Shown: positions 1-9,329, counted from the first letter of the stretch. The stretch: 64,000 nt of DNA from CAVVPY01 sp963750295 (GCA_963750295.1 CAVVPY010000001.1:744001-808000); one strand, 5' to 3'. Notes: generated by a model not told the origin, from the sequence alone. A program made the numbers and translations.

Positions 1-1901
1 ACCGGTTGCGGCTGCTGCGCATGACCGGGACGGCGCTCGCGGCGGCGATCACGAGCGCGCTGGCGATCGCGTTCTCGGGCAGCACGCCGGCTTCGGCGGC
101 GCTGCTGCTCGTCGTCGGTTTCGCGGCCGGGCTGCTGCTCAGCGGGGGACCCAGCGCGGCGCAGGTCGGTATCGCGGCCACCGCGACCGCGCTGATCCTC
201 GGTCACCAGCCACAACCGGCCTCGGCCGCCGTCCACGTCGGGCTGCTCGTCTTCGTCGGCGGACTCGGGCAGACCGTGCTCGCGATCGCCGCCTGGCCGC
301 TGCGGCGACACCGCCCCGAGCGGGACGCGCTCGCCGGCGTCTACCGCGAGTTGGCCCGGCTCGGCCGACGAGTGCCCGGGACCGATGTCGGGCCGCCACT
401 CGGCCCCACGCTGGCCGCCGCACGCGCGACGCTGTACGGCCTCGGGCACGACCACGGCCCGAGCGTCGAGGCCTACCGGGTCCTGCTCGACGGGGCGGAG
501 CGCATCCGCGGCGAGTTGCTCGTCCTGGCCGGGCAGACCGAGCAGCTGGACCGGCAGGAGGGGCAGCAGGCGGCCGCGGCCGTCCACGCCGTTCTCGCCG
601 ACGCGGCGACGGTGTTCGACGAGATCGCGACCGCGCTCGATCAGGCCCGCGAGGTCGACGAGCAGGTGCTGGCGCCGGTCCGCGGCCGGGTGGCGGACGC
701 GCTCGAGGTGCTGGCCGGCGCCGGCCTGGCCGGCCGGTCGGTGGCGGCCCGGGTGCGGGCGTTCGCCGGTCAGCTGCGCGGGGTCGTCGAGACTGCGCGC
801 ACCGGGGCCAGCGAAGGTGGGGGCCACGACGTGGGCGGCCCGACCGGCATCGCCCGGCTGCGGGATCCGGTTGCCATCGTCCGCGCGAACCTGGACCCGG
901 GCTCGGCGGTGCTCAGGCATGCGGTGCGCGCAGCCGTCCTTGTCGCCGGCAGCGACCTCGTCACGCGCTCGCTCGGGCTCGAGCGCGGCTACTGGATCCC
1001 ATTGACGATCATCGTGACGCTGCGCCCGGATTTCGCGACCACGTTCCAGCGCTCGTCCATGCGGGTGCTCGGGACGGTGGCCGGCCTCGTCCTCGCCACG
1101 GTGCTGGTGCACTACGTCCCGGGCGGGCAGTGGTGGGGCGTCGCGCTCGTCGCGATCTTCTACTTCGGCGTCCGGCTCGCCGGTCCGGGGAACGTGGCGC
1201 CGAACGCCGTCGCGCTGGCCGCGCTCGTCGTGATCCTGCTGTCGCTGGCCGGGCAGTCACCGCGCGCCACCGTCGTGCCGCGTGGCCTCGACACGCTCAT
1301 CGGCGGCGCGCTCGCGCTCGTCGCGACGCTGCTCTGGCCGGTCTGGGAACGGCAACGGGTACCCGGCCGGCTGGTCGCGCTGCTCGACGCCTACCTCGCC
1401 TACCTCGGCGCGCTCGCCGATGCGGCCGGCGACGAGGCCGCGCTGCACCGCACCCGGGCGGCCGCGCGGCTGGCTCGCAGCAACGCCCAGGCGTCCGTGG
1501 ACGCCGCTCGTGCCGACCCGGTCCCGTCCCGCGGGCAGGTCGATCTCGGCGAGGCCGTGCTCGCCCACACGCACCGGTTCGTGCACGCGTTGCTCACGAT
1601 CGATGCGGTGCGTGGGGACGCCGGGCTTCCGGTTCGACTGGACGAGTTCCTCGGCGCCTGCGCCGAGACGCTGCACGGGTGCCGGGCCGCGATCGAGTCC
1701 GGCCGCCCGCCGCGAGCGTCGAGCCTGCGTCCGCTCGCCGACGCGATCGCGGAGGACTTGCGCCGGCCGGGGGAGCAGGGCGAGGTGGCAGGTGCGGTGC
1801 TCGACGCGACCGACCGCATCGCGAACAGCCTCGACACCCTCGTCGCCGAACTGCGCCGGCAGTTCGGACGTGCGGGCGCAGCGCTAACGTCGCAGGAGTG
1901 A
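1..1901 (+). CDS. FUSC-family integral membrane protein, probable 5' partial
   Basis: The frame is open from the window edge. TTG (6) and ATG (21) are possible starts, but the protein would begin inside its first hydrophobic segment, so the true start is probably upstream. Two hydrophobic bundles (about residues 7-100 and 300-450) flank a long soluble alpha-helical region, the layout of FUSC / aromatic-acid-exporter proteins. The second bundle contains the family-like stretch GYWIPLTIIVTLRPDF. A cytoplasmic-looking helical tail follows. Such proteins are thought to export small aromatic acids or similar compounds; the substrate here is unknown. The stop codon overlaps the GTG of the next gene, so the two may be co-transcribed. 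Confidence 0.8.
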   Translation, partial: RLRLLRMTGTALAAAITSALAIAFSGSTPASAALLLVVGFAAGLLLSGGPSAAQVGIAATATALILGHQPQPASAAVHVGLLVFVGGLGQTVLAIAAWPLRRHRPERDALAGVYRELARLGRRVPGTDVGPPLGPTLAAARATLYGLGHDHGPSVEAYRVLLDGAERIRGELLVLAGQTEQLDRQEGQQAAAAVHAVLADAATVFDEIATALDQAREVDEQVLAPVRGRVADALEVLAGAGLAGRSVAARVRAFAGQLRGVVETARTGASEGGGHDVGGPTGIARLRDPVAIVRANLDPGSAVLRHAVRAAVLVAGSDLVTRSLGLERGYWIPLTIIVTLRPDFATTFQRSSMRVLGTVAGLVLATVLVHYVPGGQWWGVALVAIFYFGVRLAGPGNVAPNAVALAALVVILLSLAGQSPRATVVPRGLDTLIGGALALVATLLWPVWERQRVPGRLVALLDAYLAYLGALADAAGDEAALHRTRAAARLARSNAQASVDAARADPVPSRGQVDLGEAVLAHTHRFVHALLTIDAVRGDAGLPVRLDEFLGACAETLHGCRAAIESGRPPRASSLRPLADAIAEDLRRPGEQGEVAGAVLDATDRIANSLDTLVAELRRQFGRAGAALTSQE

Positions 1902-3889
1902 GTGATCCGTTCGCCGACCTTGCGGCATTCGCCGGGCTGCCCCGCCTCACCCAACTCGCGCTCAGTGCAGCCGGTGACCGGTTGGTCGCGGTGCTGCAGC
2001 AGCCCGACGCGAAGGGGGCGCGCTACACCAGTTCGGTCTGGCAGCTCCCGCTCGACGGCGGTGATCCGGCGCGCCTCACCCGGTCCGAGAAGGGAGAGAC
2101 GGCGCCGGCCTTCCTGCCCGACGGTTCGCTGCTGTTCCTGTCCGCACGGCCCGACCCGGCCGGGGAGGAGGACGAGGCGGCGCTGTGGCTCCTGCCGCCC
2201 AGCGGCGAGCCGCGTGTCGTCGCCCGGCATCCCGGTGGCCTCGGCGCCCCGGTTGTCGCGGCGAGCGCCGGATCGGTGGTGTTGTCGGGCAGCCGCCTTG
2301 TCGGCTCGCCCGAGGCCGACGACGCCGAGCGGCGCGCGACCCGCAAGGACCGCAAGATCACGGCCATCCTGCACAGTGGCATGCCGATCAGGCACTGGGA
2401 CCATGAGCTCGGCGACGTCTCGCCCCGGCTGCTGCACCTCGGCGTGCCGGGCGGCGAGCCGGCCGACCTTGCCCCGGACGCGGCGCAGGAGCTGATCGAG
2501 GCCGACTACTCGATCACCGCCGACGGGGTCACCGTGACCGTGAGCTGGCGGCCGCGCCGCCCGCGCGGTCGGTGCCCCGACACGGTCGCCGTCATCGACG
2601 TCGCAGCCGGCACGCGGACGATCATCGCCGACGAGGACGGGTACGGGCACGGCGGCGCTCGCATCGCACCCGACGGCAGGCGGATCGTCATGATCCGCGA
2701 GCGCGAGGCCAGCTTCGACGCGCCACCACACTCCCGGCTGCTGATCACCGATCCGGACGGTGCGAACCCGGTCGCGGTCGACCTCGGCGACCTCCACCCG
2801 ACCGAATGGGCGTGGTCGGCCGACTCGCGCACGGTGCTCGCCAGCGGTGACTGGCACGGCCGCGGCGCGCTGGTCGCGATCGACCCGCTCACCGGGGCGG
2901 TTCGGGCCCGGCTGGCCCGCGATGCCTGCTACACGTCCCTGTGCCCCAGCCCGGACGGCCGCTACGTCTACGCGCTTCGCTCGACGATCGCCGAACCGCC
3001 CACGCCCGTGCGCCTCGACGCCACCGCGACCGACCAGCAGCCGACAGTGCTCCCCACGCCCGCTGCCGTCCCCGCCGTCGCCGGACGGCTCGAGGAGGTG
3101 TCGGTCGCGGTGGACGGCGGGACGGTCCGCGGCTGGCTGTGCCTGCCTGCGGACGCGTCCGCACCCGCGCCGTTGATGCAGTGGATCCACGGCGGGCCGT
3201 TCCTGTCGTACAACGCGTGGTCGTGGCGCTGGTCGCCGTGGGTGGCGGTGGCGCGCGGCTGGGCGGTGCTGTTGCCCGACCCGTCCCTGTCGACCGGTTA
3301 CGGGGACGGGTGGCTCGAGCGAGCGTGGCCCTACCGCGCGCGCGTCGTGTGGGACGACGTCGAGGCGTTGCTCGATCACGTGCTCGAGCGTGCTGACATC
3401 GACGAGAGCCGGACCGCGTTGCTCGGTGCGTCCTTCGGTGGGTTCATGACCAACTGGGTTGCCGGGCACACCGATCGCTTCGCCGCGATCGTGACCCACG
3501 CCGGGCTGTGGGCGCTGGACCAGCAGCACGCCACGACCGACGCCGCGTGGTACAAGACCGGCATCTTCGGCGCACTGGCCGAACACCCGGAGTGGCACCA
3601 GGAGAACTCTCCGCACAACAGCGTCGACGCGATCGACACGCCGATGCTGGTCGTGCACGGCAATCGCGACTACCGGGTGCCGGTGAGCGAGGCGTTACGA
3701 CTGTGGTGGGATCTCGTCAGCCGCCACGACGGCGACCCGGCCGAGCTGCCACATCGCTTCCTGCAACTGACCGGCGAGAACCACTGGGTGCTCTCGCCGG
3801 CCAATGCCGAGATCTGGTGGGACACCGTCCTGGGCTTCTGCGGGCAGCACGTCCTCGGTCAGCCCTGGACGCCGTCGCCCCTGCTGTAG
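1898..3889 (+). CDS. S9 family (prolyl oligopeptidase / acylaminoacyl-peptidase type) serine peptidase
   Basis: This 663-residue protein has an N-terminal beta-propeller-like region (DPDGANP and SPDGRYVY are typical WD/TolB-type blades) and a C-terminal alpha/beta-hydrolase domain from about residue 410. The catalytic triad is readable: Ser512 in GASFGG, Asp591 in HGNRDYRVP and His629 in ENHW. It should be a cytoplasmic serine peptidase that cleaves short peptides or N-acylated residues; there is no signal peptide. The GTG at 1898 is chosen because it overlaps the upstream stop (GTGA) and restores the usual family length of about 650 residues. Longer in-frame extension to the left is antisense-like, Arg-rich sequence and not real. 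Confidence 0.93.
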   Translation: MSDPFADLAAFAGLPRLTQLALSAAGDRLVAVLQQPDAKGARYTSSVWQLPLDGGDPARLTRSEKGETAPAFLPDGSLLFLSARPDPAGEEDEAALWLLPPSGEPRVVARHPGGLGAPVVAASAGSVVLSGSRLVGSPEADDAERRATRKDRKITAILHSGMPIRHWDHELGDVSPRLLHLGVPGGEPADLAPDAAQELIEADYSITADGVTVTVSWRPRRPRGRCPDTVAVIDVAAGTRTIIADEDGYGHGGARIAPDGRRIVMIREREASFDAPPHSRLLITDPDGANPVAVDLGDLHPTEWAWSADSRTVLASGDWHGRGALVAIDPLTGAVRARLARDACYTSLCPSPDGRYVYALRSTIAEPPTPVRLDATATDQQPTVLPTPAAVPAVAGRLEEVSVAVDGGTVRGWLCLPADASAPAPLMQWIHGGPFLSYNAWSWRWSPWVAVARGWAVLLPDPSLSTGYGDGWLERAWPYRARVVWDDVEALLDHVLERADIDESRTALLGASFGGFMTNWVAGHTDRFAAIVTHAGLWALDQQHATTDAAWYKTGIFGALAEHPEWHQENSPHNSVDAIDTPMLVVHGNRDYRVPVSEALRLWWDLVSRHDGDPAELPHRFLQLTGENHWVLSPANAEIWWDTVLGFCGQHVLGQPWTPSPLL

Positions 3890-3895
3890 TCCGCG

Positions 3896-5383
3896 CTAGT
3901 CAACGACCGCGACGGCAGCGGCGGCGACGGCCCGGCTGCGGTCGGGACGGATCACGAACACCACCAGCAGCCAGGTGGCGACCAGGAACAGCGTCGCCGT
4001 CCAGAACGAGTGGGTCGCGCCGACGACGAACGCGTGCCGGGTTGCCTCGGCCGGGGCCAGACCGCTCACGTCCGCGCCGTCACTGGCTGCGCCGAACACG
4101 GTCACGAGCACGGCGAGGCCGAGCGCGCCGCCGACCTGCTGCATGACGTTCACCAGCCCTGAGGCGGCGCCTGCGTCGGACGGGGCCACGCCTTCCAGTG
4201 CCGCGCTCGTCAGTGGGACGAAGGCCAGCCCGTTGCCGAGGCCGAAGATCAGCAACGGCGCGATCAACGACACGTAGCCGCTGTGCTCGTCGAGTTGGGT
4301 GAGCCACATCATGCCGAGGGTCGAGAGCGCGACGCCGACGACCATCACGCGGTGGGCGCCGAAGCGCTCGACGAAGACCCGCGCGGACAGCTGCGAGGAC
4401 GTGAACACGATCGCGGTGAGCGGCAGGAAGGCGAAGCCGGTCACCAGGTCGCTGTAGCCGAGGACTCCGCGCAGGAACTGGGTGAGGAAGAAGAACATCC
4501 CCATCATCCCGGCCACGAGGAGCAGGCGGGCGAGGTACGAGCCGGTGCGGTTGCGGTCGGCGAACAGCCGCAGCGGGGTGATCGGTGCCTCCGCGCGGAG
4601 TTCGGTGACGACGAACGCGGCAAGCAGCGCGGCGCCGAGCGCGAACGATCCGACGGTCGTGGGGTTCGCCCAGCCTTGCGTACCCGCATGGACGAAGCCG
4701 TAGACGAGTGCGGTCATGCCGAGGGTCGAGGTGATCGCCCCGGCGAGGTCGAAGGCGCCGCGCTGGCGCTCGGTCTCGGGCAGCACCGCCCGGCCGAGCA
4801 CGAGCAGCACCGCGCCGATCGGGACGTTGACGAAGAACACCCAGCGCCACGACACCCACTCCGAGAGCATGCCGCCGGCGATCAGGCCTACGGCCGCACC
4901 GCCGATCGACACCGCGGTGTAGAGCCCGATGGCACGGGTGCGCTCGCGGGTCTCAGTGAACATCGTCATGAGCAGGGCGAGCGCGGACGGTGAGGCCAGC
5001 GCGGCGCCGACGCCTTGCAGCGCGCGCGCGGCGAGCAGTTGCGCCGAACTCTCGGCGAACCCGCCGGCCAGCGAAGCGACGGTGAACAGGGCGATCCCGG
5101 CGAGGAACACCCGGCGCCGGCCGAGCAGATCGCCGGCGCGGGCGCCGAGCAGCAGCAGGCCGCCGAAGCTCAGGTTGTAGGCGTTCACGACCCAGGACAG
5201 GCCGGTCGCTGAGAAGTCGAGGTCGCCGCGGATGTCCTGCAGGGCGATGTTCACGATCGTCCCGTCGAGGACGACCATCAGCTGGCTGGTCAGGATCAGG
5301 GTGAGTACAAGGGTGGCGGTACTGCGCGGTGCCCGCAGCACCGTGCCGACGGAGCGGGGTCGTAGTGGGGGTGAAACGGTCAC
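3896..5383 (-). CDS. DHA2-type MFS drug exporter (EmrB/QacA-like)
   Basis: About 495 residues with 14 predicted membrane segments. The motif WVVNAYNLSFGGLLLLGAR with GDLLGRRR (MFS motif A) and the opening LDGTIVNIAL are hallmarks of the 14-TM DHA2 family, which exports drugs or dyes by proton antiport. Start choice: a GAGG lies 8 nt before the GTG at 5383, but only 2 nt before the upstream TTG at 5389, so GTG is preferred. The gene is divergent from a TetR regulator and the two share a 119-bp spacer rich in inverted repeats. Repression by that TetR, relieved by an exported compound, is the likely scheme. It converges tail to tail with the S9 peptidase (6-bp gap). Confidence 0.93.
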   Translation of the reverse strand: MTVSPPLRPRSVGTVLRAPRSTATLVLTLILTSQLMVVLDGTIVNIALQDIRGDLDFSATGLSWVVNAYNLSFGGLLLLGARAGDLLGRRRVFLAGIALFTVASLAGGFAESSAQLLAARALQGVGAALASPSALALLMTMFTETRERTRAIGLYTAVSIGGAAVGLIAGGMLSEWVSWRWVFFVNVPIGAVLLVLGRAVLPETERQRGAFDLAGAITSTLGMTALVYGFVHAGTQGWANPTTVGSFALGAALLAAFVVTELRAEAPITPLRLFADRNRTGSYLARLLLVAGMMGMFFFLTQFLRGVLGYSDLVTGFAFLPLTAIVFTSSQLSARVFVERFGAHRVMVVGVALSTLGMMWLTQLDEHSGYVSLIAPLLIFGLGNGLAFVPLTSAALEGVAPSDAGAASGLVNVMQQVGGALGLAVLVTVFGAASDGADVSGLAPAEATRHAFVVGATHSFWTATLFLVATWLLVVFVIRPDRSRAVAAAAVAVVD

Positions 5384-5430
5384 GGGCAATGCCTCGGTTC
5401 AGGTAGTAGCATCGAGCGAAACGGATGGCT

Positions 5431-5460
5431 CCTCCGGAAACAATACGGAGGGTTCCTCCG
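5431..5460. promoter_or_regulatory. Candidate TetR operator between the MFS and TetR genes
   Basis: Three copies of one hexamer lie in alternating orientation: CCTCCG (5431-5436), CGGAGG (5446-5451) and CCTCCG (5455-5460). The last two form a perfect 15-bp palindrome with a 3-nt centre. Placement in the divergent spacer of an exporter and its TetR regulator fits an autoregulatory operator. Binding itself is inferred. Confidence 0.5.
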
Positions 5461-5502
5461 GTTCGCAAGTGCTTTCTACGGGCAGTCGAGAGGACGTGAC
5501 CG

Positions 5503-6105
5503 ATGGCCGACTCAGTACCGAGCGAGTCCGCTGCCGACCGTCCGCAGCGCAAGGACGCCCAGCGCAACCGCGAGGCCTTGCTCGTGGCGGCGGCCGAGGC
5601 CTACGGCAAGCGCGGTGTGGACGCGCCGCTCGAGGACATCGCCCACAGCGCCGGGCTGGGGATCGGCACGCTGTACCGGCACTTCCCGACCCGGGACGCG
5701 CTCAACGAGGCCGTCTACCGGCGCGAGGTCGAGCAGTTGTGCAACGGGGTGGACGGCCTGCTCGAGCAATTTCGACCGGCCGACGCGCTGGCCGAGTGGA
5801 TGCGCGCGTTCGCCGTATACGTCGCGAAGAAGCGCGGGATGGCCGTGGCACTCAAATCCGCTCTCGGGCCGGACAACGAACTGTTCAGCTACAGCCACCG
5901 CCGGATCCGCGAGTCGCTGGGGACCCTGGTCGAGCGCTCGGTCGGGTCCGGCGCGATCCGACCCGACGTCGATGCCGAAGACCTGCTGCGCGCGATGAGC
6001 GGCATCTGCATGGCGACCGACTCGCCAGGCTGGTCGGACCGGACCGGTCGCCTCATCGACCTGCTCGTCGACGGCCTGCGCTACGGCGCGCCGACGCCGG
6101 TCTGA
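5503..6105 (+). CDS. TetR/AcrR family transcriptional regulator
   Basis: 200 residues. The N-terminal helix-turn-helix is clear: EDIAHSAGLGIGTLYRHFPT at about residues 45-65, followed by the usual RDALNEAVYRREV helix. The C-terminal ligand-binding half is variable, as normal for the family. An AGAGGA-like ribosome site precedes the ATG. It is divergently transcribed from a DHA2 exporter, so it most likely represses that gene and itself and responds to an exported compound. Its last 25 bp overlap the convergent PNPOx-like gene. Confidence 0.93.
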   Translation: MADSVPSESAADRPQRKDAQRNREALLVAAAEAYGKRGVDAPLEDIAHSAGLGIGTLYRHFPTRDALNEAVYRREVEQLCNGVDGLLEQFRPADALAEWMRAFAVYVAKKRGMAVALKSALGPDNELFSYSHRRIRESLGTLVERSVGSGAIRPDVDAEDLLRAMSGICMATDSPGWSDRTGRLIDLLVDGLRYGAPTPV

Positions 6106-6725
6106 CCGGCCAGCGCCCGGACGGACGCGGGCACGGCGATCCCGGCGCGCAGGTCGGGTGTCGGGCGCGGCTGCCCATAGCTGGTGTGCAGCGCAATGAC
6201 CCCGCCCCAGGCATCGCCGGCGACATCCTCGGGTGGGTCGTCGGGCCAGCCGTCCGAGACCTTCAGCGACCACTCCTCGATCGGCAGTGCCAGCACCTGT
6301 GTCGCGGCCAGCTCCCGGTCGGTCGGCCGGCGCAGCTCGGGAACGCGTCCCGGCAGCAATGCCTCGGTGATCAGATCGAGCGCCCGCTCGCGATCGGCGA
6401 CGGGAACACAGACACCGAACAGCACGGCACTGCGGTAGTGCAGCGACGACTCGAAGGCCGAGCGCGCGACGACGACGCCGTCGAGCGCCGTGACCGCCAG
6501 GCAGGTCGGCGCGCCCGCGGCCAGCGCGCGGAGCCAGGGCGAGCCGGTCGAGCCGTGGGCGAGCACGGTGTCGCCGTCGCGGACGATCGCGGTCGGGAGC
6601 ACCACCGGCGTGCCGTCCCGCACGATCGCGAAGTGCCCGACGCGGCACGAGTCGAGCAGGGCGTCGAGGGCTGCGCGATCGGTGCGTGCCTTCTCGCCGA
6701 GCCGGGTGATCGCCGTCCGAGTCAC
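6081..6725 (-). CDS. Pyridoxamine 5'-phosphate oxidase-fold (FMN-binding split barrel) protein
   Basis: 214 residues. The N-terminal part (LLDSCRVGHFAIVRDGTPVVLPTAIVRDG) is the standard opening strand pair of the PNPOx-like split barrel, followed by GSPWLRALAAGAPTCLAV and a Tyr/Arg-containing strand (HYRSAVLFG). The later WSLKVSDGWPDD resembles actinobacterial putative flavin-nucleotide-binding proteins of this class. The reaction is unknown; many such proteins bind FMN, F420 or heme and detoxify or reduce small molecules. It converges on and overlaps the TetR gene by 25 bp. Confidence 0.85.
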   Translation of the reverse strand: MTRTAITRLGEKARTDRAALDALLDSCRVGHFAIVRDGTPVVLPTAIVRDGDTVLAHGSTGSPWLRALAAGAPTCLAVTALDGVVVARSAFESSLHYRSAVLFGVCVPVADRERALDLITEALLPGRVPELRRPTDRELAATQVLALPIEEWSLKVSDGWPDDPPEDVAGDAWGGVIALHTSYGQPRPTPDLRAGIAVPASVRALAGQTGVGAP

Positions 6726-6756
6726 TGCCCCTCCGAAAGGGTCGATGGCCGAGCTG

Positions 6757-8130
6757 TTACCTGCCCATCATGGCGTTCACGGCGGCCGCGACGCGGGACG
6801 GCCGGCCGCGGCGTTGCTCGGCGTGGTCGGCCCAGGTCATCGCGTGGAGTCCGGCGTTCGCGCCGAGCCAGCGCAGCGGCTCGGGTTCCCATGGCCGCGA
6901 CCGGTGGCCGACCCAGGGCAGGGTCGTCAGCTCGCTGTCGCTGCCGGTGATCAGCTGAGCCAGCGTGCGCCCGGCCAGGTTGGTGGTCGAGACGCCGTCC
7001 CCGACGTACCCGCCGGCCCAGCCGAGCCCGCCGGCCAGGCCGACCGACGCGTGCCAGTCCCGGGCGATGCCGAGCGGACCGCCCCAGCGGTGCGTGATCG
7101 GCGTGCCCCGCAGGACGGGGAACAGCTCGTGCAGCGTGTGCTCGAGCGAGGCGAACACACCGTCGTGCCGGTCGTAGCCGGGCCGGATCCGCGAGGCGAA
7201 GTGGTACGGCGCGCCGCGTCCACCGAACACGAGCCGATCATCGGTCGTGCGCTGCCCGTAGATGATCAGGTGCCGGTAGTCGCTGAACGTCTCGCGCTCG
7301 GCCAGCCCGATCTCGTCCCACACCGAGGCGGGCAGCGGTGCTGTCGCGATGATCAGCGAGTAGACCGGGGCGAGTGCGCGCCGGCGTCCGCGAAGCCGCG
7401 CGGTGTAGCCCTCGGTGGCCCGGACGACGACGTCTGCGCGGACGGTGCCGCGATCGGTACGCACCACGCCCGGCGCGATCTCCCGGGCGCGCGTGCGCTC
7501 GTACAGTTGCGCGCCGCGTGCCTCGACCGTGGCGGCCAGCCCACGAACCAGCCGGGCCGGGTGGATCGCTGCGCAGTGCGGGGTGTACGTCCCGCCGAGG
7601 ACGTCGGTCGCGGCGAGCCGGGCCCGCGCGGTCGCCGCGGTCAGCAGGTCGAGGTCGAGCCCGAACTCCTCGGCTTCGCCGGCCTCGTCCTCAGCGCGGC
7701 GTAGCTGCGGGTAGCTGCGCGCCAGCACCACCGTGCCGCCGACCGCGATGTCGGCGTCGATCCCCTCGGCCGCCGCGACCCGGGCCACCTCGCTCACCGA
7801 GTCGCGCATCGCGGTGTACTGGGCGATCGCGGCGTCGCGGCCGGCTTCGTCGGCCAGCTTGGAGATGCTCACCGGGTACAGCGCCGAACACCATCCGCCG
7901 TTGCGCCCGGAGGCGCCGAAGCCGGCGATCTCGGACTCCAGCACGGCGAGTCGGAGCGTCGGGTCGGCGGCCTGCAGGTAGTACGCCGTCCAGAGTCCGG
8001 TGAACCCGCCGCCGACGATCGCGACGTCGACGCTGCGATCACCGGGCAGCGGTGCGCGCGGGGACAGCGGCTCGCTCAGCTGGTCGAACCAGAGCGACAG
8101 CGAGCGATAGTCGTGCTGTCGAGACCCCAC
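6757..8130 (-). CDS. FAD-dependent oxidoreductase, DAO family (amine/glutamylputrescine-oxidase-like)
   Basis: 457 residues. The FAD-binding dinucleotide motif VAIVGGGFTGLWTAYYL (GGGFTG at residues 40-45) is followed by GASGRNGGW, the flavin-contacting loop typical of the DadA/PuuB/sarcosine-oxidase group. A second clear block is RWGGPLGIARD and the C-terminal GGYVGDGVSTTNLAGR flavin loop. It should oxidise a C-N bond with FAD and release H2O2 or pass on electrons; gamma-glutamylputrescine is a candidate substrate given the polyamine genes nearby, but this is inferred. It lies 14 bp downstream of alanine dehydrogenase in the same direction. A paralogue sits at 17583-18977. Confidence 0.9.
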   Translation of the reverse strand: MGSRQHDYRSLSLWFDQLSEPLSPRAPLPGDRSVDVAIVGGGFTGLWTAYYLQAADPTLRLAVLESEIAGFGASGRNGGWCSALYPVSISKLADEAGRDAAIAQYTAMRDSVSEVARVAAAEGIDADIAVGGTVVLARSYPQLRRAEDEAGEAEEFGLDLDLLTAATARARLAATDVLGGTYTPHCAAIHPARLVRGLAATVEARGAQLYERTRAREIAPGVVRTDRGTVRADVVVRATEGYTARLRGRRRALAPVYSLIIATAPLPASVWDEIGLAERETFSDYRHLIIYGQRTTDDRLVFGGRGAPYHFASRIRPGYDRHDGVFASLEHTLHELFPVLRGTPITHRWGGPLGIARDWHASVGLAGGLGWAGGYVGDGVSTTNLAGRTLAQLITGSDSELTTLPWVGHRSRPWEPEPLRWLGANAGLHAMTWADHAEQRRGRPSRVAAAVNAMMGR

Positions 8131-8144
8131 CGGCGCCGGCAGGG

Positions 8145-9260
8145 TCAGGACAGGACGGTGTCGAGGTCGACGGCGTCGTACCCGTGCGCCTCAGCCACCG
8201 GCGCATTGGTCAACTGGCCCTCGTGCGTGTTCAGCCCGAGCGCGAGCGGACGGTCACGGCGCAGCGCGTCCCGCCAGCCGCGGTTGGCCAGGTCGACCGC
8301 GTACGGCAGTGTCACGTTCGTCAGCGCATAGGTGGACGTGTGCGGCACCGCTCCGGGCATGTTCGCCACGCAGTAGAACACCGAGTCGTGTACCGGGTAG
8401 GTCGGGTCGGCGTGCGTGGTCGGCCGCGAGTCCTCGAAGCAGCCGCCCTGGTCGATGGAGATGTCGACGAGCACCGAGCCCGGCTTCATCCGCGAGACGA
8501 GTTCGTTGCTCACCAGCTTCGGCGCCTTCGCACCGGCGACCAGCACCGCGCCGATGACGAGGTCAGCGTCCAGGACGGCCCGCTCGATCTCGTAGGCGTT
8601 CGACGCGACCGTCTGGCAGTGGCCCTGGTAGATGGCGTCCATCTGGCGCAGCCGCGCGACGTTGCGGTCGAGCAGCAGCACCTCGGCCTGCATCCCCAAG
8701 GCGATGGCCGCGGCATTCTGGCCGGACACGCCGGCCCCGATGACGACGACCTTCGCCGCGTACACGCCCGGTACGCCGCCCATCAGTGTGCCGCGCCCGC
8801 CGCCCTGCCGCATCAGGTGATAGGACCCCACCTGCGGGGCCAGCCGGCCGGCCACCTCCGACATGGGCGCGAGCAGCGGCAGCGAGCCGTCGCTGAGCTG
8901 CACGGTCTCGTAGGCAATCCCGGTCGTGCCGGCGGACAGCAGCGCGTCGGTGCACGCCTTGTCCGCGGCCAGGTGCAGGTAGGTGAACAGCACCTGGTCC
9001 TTGCGCATGCGGTGGTATTCCTCGGCGATGGGCTCCTTGACCTTGAGCACCATGTCGCCGGTCGCCCAGACGTCGTCAGCGGTGTCGAGGATCTGCGCGC
9101 CCGCGGCGACGAAGTCCGCGTTGGGGATCGACGAGCCGAGACCGGCATCGCGCTCGAGGAACACCTCGTGGCCGTGCCGGACCAGTTCGTGGACACCGGA
9201 CGGGGTGATGGCCACCCGGTATTCGTGGTTCTTGACCTCGCGTGGGATTCCAACCTTCAT
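8145..9260 (-). CDS. ald: L-alanine dehydrogenase
   Basis: 371 residues, the family's usual length. MKVGIPREVKNHEYRVAITP is the diagnostic N-terminus, and VVVIGAGVSGQNAAAIALGM is the NAD(H)-binding Rossmann motif. The catalytic Lys sits in LKVKEP and the His in FTYLHLAAD. It catalyses reversible oxidative deamination of L-alanine to pyruvate and ammonia. The ATG at 9260 gives the canonical N-terminus; an ATG two codons upstream (9266) is also possible. It is divergent from an Lrp/AsnC regulator, the arrangement known for ald/aldR, and is followed by a FAD oxidase. In context it may recycle the alanine made by a pyruvate-dependent aminotransferase. Confidence 0.96.
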   Translation of the reverse strand: MKVGIPREVKNHEYRVAITPSGVHELVRHGHEVFLERDAGLGSSIPNADFVAAGAQILDTADDVWATGDMVLKVKEPIAEEYHRMRKDQVLFTYLHLAADKACTDALLSAGTTGIAYETVQLSDGSLPLLAPMSEVAGRLAPQVGSYHLMRQGGGRGTLMGGVPGVYAAKVVVIGAGVSGQNAAAIALGMQAEVLLLDRNVARLRQMDAIYQGHCQTVASNAYEIERAVLDADLVIGAVLVAGAKAPKLVSNELVSRMKPGSVLVDISIDQGGCFEDSRPTTHADPTYPVHDSVFYCVANMPGAVPHTSTYALTNVTLPYAVDLANRGWRDALRRDRPLALGLNTHEGQLTNAPVAEAHGYDAVDLDTVLS

Positions 9261-9305
9261 GAGCATCGATTCTGAAGTAGTGAGCCACGAAGCGCTAGAG
9301 ACCCG

Positions 9306-9326
9306 CAGAAGATTCGGTATTCTCTG
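9306..9326. promoter_or_regulatory. Candidate operator/-10 region between ald and its Lrp-type regulator
   Basis: A 21-bp imperfect palindrome with arms CAGAA/TTCTCTG sits in the 69-bp divergent spacer. It covers a TATTCT hexamer (9318-9323) exactly 6 nt before the GTG of the regulator gene, which is the spacing of a -10 box on a leaderless mRNA. Lrp-type binding and leaderless transcription are inferred from position and symmetry. Confidence 0.4.
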
Positions 9327-9329
9327 TCG

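Noticed and set aside
1400..3658. A 752-codon open frame on the minus strand opposite the FUSC and S9 genes
   Set aside because: It is Arg/Gly/His-rich, has no family motif and mirrors the GC3 bias of the real genes on the plus strand.
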